NCBI GenBank assembly: GCA_030649445.1
Contig: JAUSKR010000002.1
Coordinates: 1-8,856, forward strand
Origin: a bacterium
GTDB taxonomy: Bacteria; Patescibacteriota; UBA1384; XYA2-FULL-43-10; 1-14-0-10-43-13
Direction: 5' to 3'
DNA length: 8,856 nucleotides
Shown here: positions 5,798-8,856 of the stretch, piece after piece
Position numbering within the stretch: the first letter of the stretch is position 1
Layout: each line of letters opens with the position of its first letter
The notes under the pieces: generated by a model
Database searches by the model: none
Told to the model about the DNA's origin: nothing
The model's input: only the letters and a program-made list of their open reading frames with translations
Position numbers and translations under genes: made by a program

Positions 5798-6811
5798 ATG
5801 CGGAACCTCGTGATGAGGGCGCTCGTCGCCCTCCTGATCAGTTCGATCGTACCCGCTTGGGCCGATGAAGGCCCCAGCGGACTCAGCGGTGGTGAGCTCG
5901 GGCCGCCCCCGCCGGTGGCGGAACAGCCCGCGGTGCAACCGCAGGCGATGGTCGAGACCATCACCACCGTGTCGGCGACAGTGGTGATGAGGGGTCAGAG
6001 GATCGACGTCCAGCGGGCCGCGATCCTGCGGGAGCTATCGCCGAATGAGAAAGCCGCCATCGGGGCCTACATGGCCGCTCACGGTGGCGACGGCTCGTGC
6101 CAGAACCAGCGTGCGCTGAGGAACGCGCTGGAGTTCCTGACGCGGATCGACCAGTCTCATTTCCCGCTCAGTCGGTCGGCGCGGGAGTATCTGGCGGACT
6201 ATCAGGTCTTCACCCAGGTCTTGAACCGGGTAGACTGGTATGTCAATCTACCGTCGCGGCAGATGACGGTGGCGCTTCATTTGCCACTGTTCCAGCCGGG
6301 GCAGCCGGTGGTGACGTCGCCATTGGTTCTGACGCCGGGAACTCCGGCGCCGGGGCCACAGCTCCAGCAGGTCACGGTCGACCTGATCGAACTGAAGGAG
6401 CGGCGGAAGACCGTCTGCCGGACGATCGTCGTTGCGGCGCCTTGTGCGCCGGTGGCGTTGCTCAAGTCCGGCCTGGCGCCGTCGTCGCTGCCGCGCATTG
6501 AGCGGTTGCCAGGAATGGCGATCACAGCAAGTGTGGGGTGGTTGTTCGGCGTCAAGGCGCCGTCAGCCACGTCATCCTCGAGTTCGAGCTCTACGAGCAC
6601 GAGCACGTCGAACGGGGGCACAGTCATCTGCCCTGTCGGTCCGCCACCGCCTCCCCACTTCCCCCCGCCCCCATCAGGGGCGCACGGGCCCCTGGATCCC
6701 GGATCCGGGCCCGTGGTTCACCCGAATCCCGATCCCGGCCATGGGCAGAACCACGGCGAAGTGGTTCTGCCCCAGCCCCCGACCAGCGGGCCGAACGGCC
6801 CAGGCGGGTAA
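5798..6811 (+). CDS. Secreted Pro-rich protein of unknown function (GC-rich operon gene 2)
   Basis: The protein has 337 residues from the ATG at 5798. The frame is open further upstream, but AAGGAG (5786-5791), six bases before this ATG, and the signal peptide (MRNLVMRALVALLISSIVPAWA, cut before DE, about residue 22) fix the start. A helical-looking domain (RAAILRELSPNEKAAIGAYMAAH, then the FLTRIDQ and YLADYQVFTQVLNRV stretches) is followed by a beta-like part. A Ser/Thr linker (about 255-275) and a Pro/Gly-rich tail (GPPPPPHFPPPP onward) come last. The tail could span or bind cell wall, but that is a guess. The gene lies 11 bases after gene 1, with its SD on gene 1's stop codon, so translation is probably coupled. 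Strong inverted repeats lie in its 3' end. No homologue was recognised. Confidence 0.82.
   Translation: MRNLVMRALVALLISSIVPAWADEGPSGLSGGELGPPPPVAEQPAVQPQAMVETITTVSATVVMRGQRIDVQRAAILRELSPNEKAAIGAYMAAHGGDGSCQNQRALRNALEFLTRIDQSHFPLSRSAREYLADYQVFTQVLNRVDWYVNLPSRQMTVALHLPLFQPGQPVVTSPLVLTPGTPAPGPQLQQVTVDLIELKERRKTVCRTIVVAAPCAPVALLKSGLAPSSLPRIERLPGMAITASVGWLFGVKAPSATSSSSSSSTSTSTSNGGTVICPVGPPPPPHFPPPPSGAHGPLDPGSGPVVHPNPDPGHGQNHGEVVLPQPPTSGPNGPGG
6683..6772. repeat. Two strong inverted repeats inside the 3' end of gene 2
   Basis: CACGGGCCC (6683-6691) and GGATCC (6694-6699) face GGATCCGGGCCCGTG (6701-6715). GGGCAGAACCAC (6743-6754) pairs perfectly with GTGGTTCTGCCC (6761-6772) around a 6-base loop. 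Both are coding. Confidence 0.75.
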
Positions 6812-6827
6812 TGTCCACAGAATCGCT

Positions 6828-6855
6828 CCCGGCTCTTCCTCGCGGAAGGGCTGGG
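6828..6855 (+). terminator. Hairpin after the GC-rich operon, terminator-like without T-tract
   Basis: CCCGGCTCTTCC (6828-6839) pairs with GGAAGGGCTGGG (6844-6855) over 12 bp with two G-T pairs and a TCGC loop, 16 bases past the stop. A second stem, CCCCTC/GAGGGG, lies at 6899-6917. The lack of a T-run makes termination uncertain. Confidence 0.45.
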
Positions 6856-6940
6856 GGATGACCGACCGCTTCCTTCCAAGAAGTGTGTCAGCCCTTCACC
6901 CCTCAAAAGGTGAGGGGGCATCCCGAAGCTTTTATCGAAT

Positions 6941-6987
6941 GTAGAACAAACTTCAGTTTGTAGAAAACAAGCTAAAGCTTGATCTAC
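6941..6987. repeat. REP-like inverted pair (BIME-like) 1
   Basis: GTAG (6941-6944) plus hairpin CAAACT-TC-AGTTTG (6947-6960) is followed by hairpin CAAGCT-AA-AGCTTG (6968-6981) and CTAC (6984-6987). This is two REP-like units facing each other with GTAG at both outer ends. Confidence 0.7.
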
Positions 6988-6993
6988 GAGAAT

Positions 6994-7039
6994 GTAGCTC
7001 ACGCTTCAGCGTGATTATCCAAGCTAAAGCTTGGACTAC
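6994..7039. repeat. REP-like inverted pair (BIME-like) 2
   Basis: GTAG (6994-6997) plus hairpin TCACGCT-TC-AGCGTGA (6999-7014) is followed by hairpin CCAAGCT-AA-AGCTTGG (7019-7034) and CTAC (7036-7039). Same plan as the pair at 6941-6987 with different stem bases in the first hairpin. Confidence 0.7.
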
Positions 7040-7104
7040 ATTTTGATAAAGGTTTCGGTGATGTTTAAGTAGAAAATATGTTATTGGGGACTCGAGACTA
7101 AACG

Positions 7105-7119
7105 GTCGAAAGTCGAAAG
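7105..7119 (+). repeat. GTCGAAA microrepeat
   Basis: GTCGAAAGTCGAAAG is two 7-base units plus one base. It is minor, but has the same unit length as the run inside dus. The rest of 7040-7146 shows no gene. Confidence 0.4.
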
Positions 7120-7146
7120 CCATGAGGGCTGATAACAATTTTACTA

Positions 7147-7175
7147 TTGACATCTCCGTTATTTATTAGTACAGT
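7147..7175 (+). promoter_or_regulatory. Sigma70-type promoter of the DUF11 protein gene
   Basis: TTGACA (7147-7152), a 17-base spacer and TACAGT (7170-7175). The start would be near 7182, giving a leader of about 73 bases that contains the repeat at 7203-7234. Confidence 0.7.
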
Positions 7176-7202
7176 GCGAAGTTATGAAATTTGGTGGAAT
7201 AA

Positions 7203-7234
7203 ACCCCACCTGACCTCCCCTTGAAAAGGAGAGG
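7203..7234 (-). repeat. Dispersed repeat, right copy (inverted relative to 3859-3889)
   Basis: ACCCCACCTGACCTCCCCTT at 7203-7222 is the exact reverse complement of 3870-3889. CCTCCCCTTGAAAAGGAGAGG can fold on itself. It lies in the 5' leader of the DUF11 gene, before the SD, and might affect its translation. Confidence 0.75.
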
Positions 7235-7254
7235 GAATAATTAGTGGAGAATTT

Positions 7255-8445
7255 ATGAAAATTCTTTCAACAATCAAGTCAAAATTCAAAGCCTTTGTGG
7301 CCCTGATTTTGACGAGTGCGATCTTACTGCCGATGTTTGCTGGTGCCGGTGTTGCTCAAGCAGCTAATCCGCGCTTCAACTTTCTGATCGGTGACTGGGA
7401 GATGCTTCGCGGCGCGAATCGGACGACCAATCAGACCAACTGGTCTGACCCGGTCTCTGGTACAGCTGGCGATACATTTGCCGCTATGGTCTATTACCAC
7501 AACGGTATGATCGACTTGACCGCCAACAATGTCCGGATCAAAGTAACGATTCCGGCGTCTACCAGCAATAAAACTGCGGTGCTCTCGGCTTCAGTTTCTG
7601 CTGACAATGCTAGCACGGTGACTGACACGATCGATAGTGCCGGCCTTGTTGGCAAAAGCGGCTTGACCGTGAAGTTGAACGAAGAGTCAACGCTTGCGTT
7701 GGTTCCCGGTTCGATCAAATGGTTCCCTGATTATATCACTGACAATCAGCCAAATGTGGCTTTGCCACTTGGCCAGAGCGGTGATGAAATCGTAACTGGC
7801 TCCGGCTTAAACCTTGGAAATATCCAGGGTTGTTGGAATCACATCGGCTACGTCACTTTCTTGTTCAAGACTACAGCGGTCGCTCAGGCGTCCGTTGCCG
7901 TCAACAAGACAGTCCGGAACGTCACAACAGGTGAAACCGCGTTTGTCAAAAGCAATTTTGCCAAGCCGGGTGACACCCTGGAATACAGCGTCAATGTCAA
8001 GAACAACGGTGCTGGTACTGCCAACAACCTGTTTTTGACCGACACGATTCCAGCTGGTACGACCTATGTTGCCAATTCGACAACTATGTCGAAAAATGGT
8101 GGCAGTGCAAGTGCTGTGGCTGAAGGCATTGTTGGGGACGGTGTTACTATTGGTAGCTTAGCTACCACTGAGACTGCTGAAATCAGATTCAAAGTTAAGG
8201 TTGGTCAAAATGTGACCAACGGCGCGACTCTGACAAACACAGCTTTCTTGAACTTCAACAAACAGATTTTGCCTTCAACGGCTTCAACTGTGGTTAAGTT
8301 CGGTGTTACCACTCCGCCCATTGGCGGAACCCTACCGGTGACTGGTGGTGGAAATACAATTTTGACGATTTTGACTGTAATCTCAGGCGGACTTGCCGGA
8401 GTTTACACCAAATATCGCAAATTGCTTGCCATCAAAGCTTGGTAA
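7255..8445 (+). CDS. DUF11-domain surface protein with LPVTG C-terminal sorting signal
   Basis: The protein has 396 residues. A signal peptide (1-36) has a long hydrophobic core and ends AQA. Residues 37 to about 205 form a Ser/Thr/Asn-rich beta domain (GDWEMLRGANRT, MVYYHNGMIDLTANNVRIKVTIP) of the kind seen beside DUF11. About 211-335 is a DUF11 repeat (KPGDTLEYSVNVKNNG, LTDTIPAGTTYVANS, TLTNTAFLNF). LPVTG at 360-364, then a hydrophobic segment (ILTILTVISGGLAGVY) and a basic tail (KYRK), form a sortase-type signal. The protein is therefore exported and probably fixed to the envelope; no sortase gene is in the window. The tail is longer than the classical one (LLAIKAW after the basic residues), so it could instead stay as a membrane anchor. 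SD GGAG (7246-7249) and the promoter at 7147 support the start. Confidence 0.92.
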   Translation: MKILSTIKSKFKAFVALILTSAILLPMFAGAGVAQAANPRFNFLIGDWEMLRGANRTTNQTNWSDPVSGTAGDTFAAMVYYHNGMIDLTANNVRIKVTIPASTSNKTAVLSASVSADNASTVTDTIDSAGLVGKSGLTVKLNEESTLALVPGSIKWFPDYITDNQPNVALPLGQSGDEIVTGSGLNLGNIQGCWNHIGYVTFLFKTTAVAQASVAVNKTVRNVTTGETAFVKSNFAKPGDTLEYSVNVKNNGAGTANNLFLTDTIPAGTTYVANSTTMSKNGGSASAVAEGIVGDGVTIGSLATTETAEIRFKVKVGQNVTNGATLTNTAFLNFNKQILPSTASTVVKFGVTTPPIGGTLPVTGGGNTILTILTVISGGLAGVYTKYRKLLAIKAW

Positions 8446-8463
8446 GAACATTCTGAATAAGAA

Positions 8464-8500
8464 ACAAAAACGCTTCGTCGCAAGACGGGGCGTTTTTGTT
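8464..8500 (+). terminator. Intrinsic terminator after the DUF11 gene
   Basis: ACAAAAACGCTTCGTC (8464-8479) pairs with GACGGGGCGTTTTTGT (8484-8499) through two G-T pairs around a GCAA tetraloop. A/T arms on both sides allow use from either strand. Confidence 0.88.
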
Positions 8501-8513
8501 ATTGATCATTTTC

Positions 8514-8606
8514 CATTTTACAATTTTTCATTAATTTATCATTGTAAAATTGATAATTGATAAATGGACAATTAATGTAAAATGCCCCGAAGGGGTCCCG
8601 TTGGGA
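8514..8606. repeat. AT-rich inverted repeats and two GC hairpins before prfB
   Basis: ATTTTACAAT (8515-8524) pairs with ATTGTAAAAT (8541-8550). CATTTTACA (8514-8522) can instead pair with TGTAAAATG (8576-8584), and ATTTATCA (8534-8541) with TGATAAAT (8558-8565). CCCC-GAA-GGGG (8585-8595) and TCCC-GTT-GGGA (8596-8606) follow. There is no gene in 8446-8662. Confidence 0.6.
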
Positions 8607-8627
8607 AAAAATGAACAATGAAAAATG

Positions 8628-8656
8628 TTTAAGTCACGTAGCTTTTCTGCTAACAT
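8628..8656 (+). promoter_or_regulatory. Promoter of prfB, probably leaderless
   Basis: A weak -35 TTTAAG (8628-8633), a 17-base gap and -10 TAACAT (8651-8656). The -10 ends six bases before the ATG, so transcription should begin on the start codon. No SD is present. Confidence 0.5.
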
Positions 8657-8662
8657 AGACAC

Positions 8663-8856
8663 ATGAACTTGAAATCCCGTCTCGAGGAATTGAGACAAAT
8701 TCTTAAAATTGACCCCAAGCTGGCGCGCGTCAAAGAAATTGAAGAGAGTATGCGCTCAGCTGATTTTTGGTTGGACGAAAAAAAATCGGCGGAAATTAGC
8801 AAAGAACTGAAAAACCTCCAATCTGAGACAAAACCGTTTAGCGATATCGCTGAAAT
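8663..8856 (+). CDS. prfB: Peptide chain release factor 2, N-terminal part (3' truncated by window)
   Basis: Sixty-four codons are visible. The sequence MNLKSRLEELRQILKI, then KLARVKEIEESM, RSADFWLDEKKSAEISKELKNLQ and KPFSDIAE, matches the N-terminal helical domain of RF2, which has the same DPDFW-type block after about 30 residues. RF2 recognises UAA and UGA in the ribosomal A site and releases the finished chain; its SPF and GGQ motifs lie beyond the window. The frame is continuous from ATG, so the +1 programmed frameshift with an internal TGA near codon 25, found in many bacteria, is absent. The start follows a -10 box by six bases without an SD. RF1 shares this fold but lacks this opening pattern, so prfB is the better call. 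Confidence 0.88.
   Translation, partial: MNLKSRLEELRQILKIDPKLARVKEIEESMRSADFWLDEKKSAEISKELKNLQSETKPFSDIAE

Larger units (their letters stand above)
4344..6920 (+). other. GC-rich island (two-gene secreted-protein operon)
   Basis: Base composition rises sharply between about 4340 and 4360 and falls again near 6920. A counted 60-base line inside (4681-4740) is 37/60 G+C, while cysS and prfB look far more AT-rich. Both genes have clear SDs, unlike cysS and dus. The left edge abuts a hairpin repeat and the right edge a REP-like array. Horizontal transfer and a chimeric contig are both possible. Confidence 0.6.

Noticed and set aside
4414..6944. Several other open frames on both strands through the GC-rich genes
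   Set aside because: High GC leaves long frames open by chance. These are Arg/Pro/Ser-rich shadows without SDs, and the two chosen frames have signal peptides and SDs.
6941..7039. CRISPR array
   Set aside because: The units are palindromes in inverted pairs with 1 to 6 bases between them, not direct repeats with unique spacers of constant length.
7494..7718. Minus-strand open frame inside the DUF11 gene
   Set aside because: It is a shadow of a well-supported gene with promoter, SD, signal peptide and terminator.

Overview
The window looks like a piece of a small-genome, AT-leaning bacterium, most plausibly a member of the Candidate Phyla Radiation (Patescibacteria). That assignment is inference. 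It rests on an unlinked mix of housekeeping genes (recR end, cysS, dus, prfB start), several core genes whose -10 box sits only 6 to 8 bases before the ATG with no Shine-Dalgarno, a DUF11/LPVTG surface protein, and intergenic gaps packed with several families of short palindromic repeats. TGA ends cysS and the GIY-YIG gene and an RF2 gene is present, so the window reads with TGA as stop.

Layout. 1-407 is the 3' end of recR. 408-650 is a palindrome-bearing gap leading to a promoter. 651-887 is a small acidic zinc-ribbon protein with its own promoter and terminator. 962-2302 is cysS. 2320-2674 is a GIY-YIG endonuclease gene bracketed by inverted copies of a repeat beginning GTCATYCTGA. 2751-3740 is dus, which carries an in-frame run of four 7-bp repeats. 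3741-4385 has no gene: it holds a strong promoter followed within about 60 bases by a terminator (a possible small RNA), then a patchwork of repeats, including two stand-alone hairpins of the GTCATYCTGA family. 4386-6811 is a GC-rich two-gene operon of secreted proteins of unknown function, unlike the flanks in base composition and ribosome binding sites. 6812-7254 has hairpins, a REP/BIME-like array with GTAG/CTAC ends, and a promoter. 7255-8445 is a secreted DUF11 protein with an LPVTG tail, followed by a strong terminator. 8446-8662 is an AT-rich repeat gap, and prfB begins at 8663 and runs off the window.

How it fits together. The core genes serve recombinational repair (RecR), Cys-tRNA charging (CysS), tRNA modification (Dus) and termination (RF2), and appear to be separate transcription units. 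The accessory content is the interesting part. The GIY-YIG unit has the same layout as the gene-less hairpins, with the gene in place of the loop, which suggests an endonuclease-linked mobile palindrome and its non-autonomous derivatives. The GC-rich operon lies between repeats and inside a 20-bp perfect inverted repeat (3870-3889 and 7203-7222), so it may be transferred DNA or an assembly join. No transposase, integrase, tRNA, rRNA or CRISPR array was seen.
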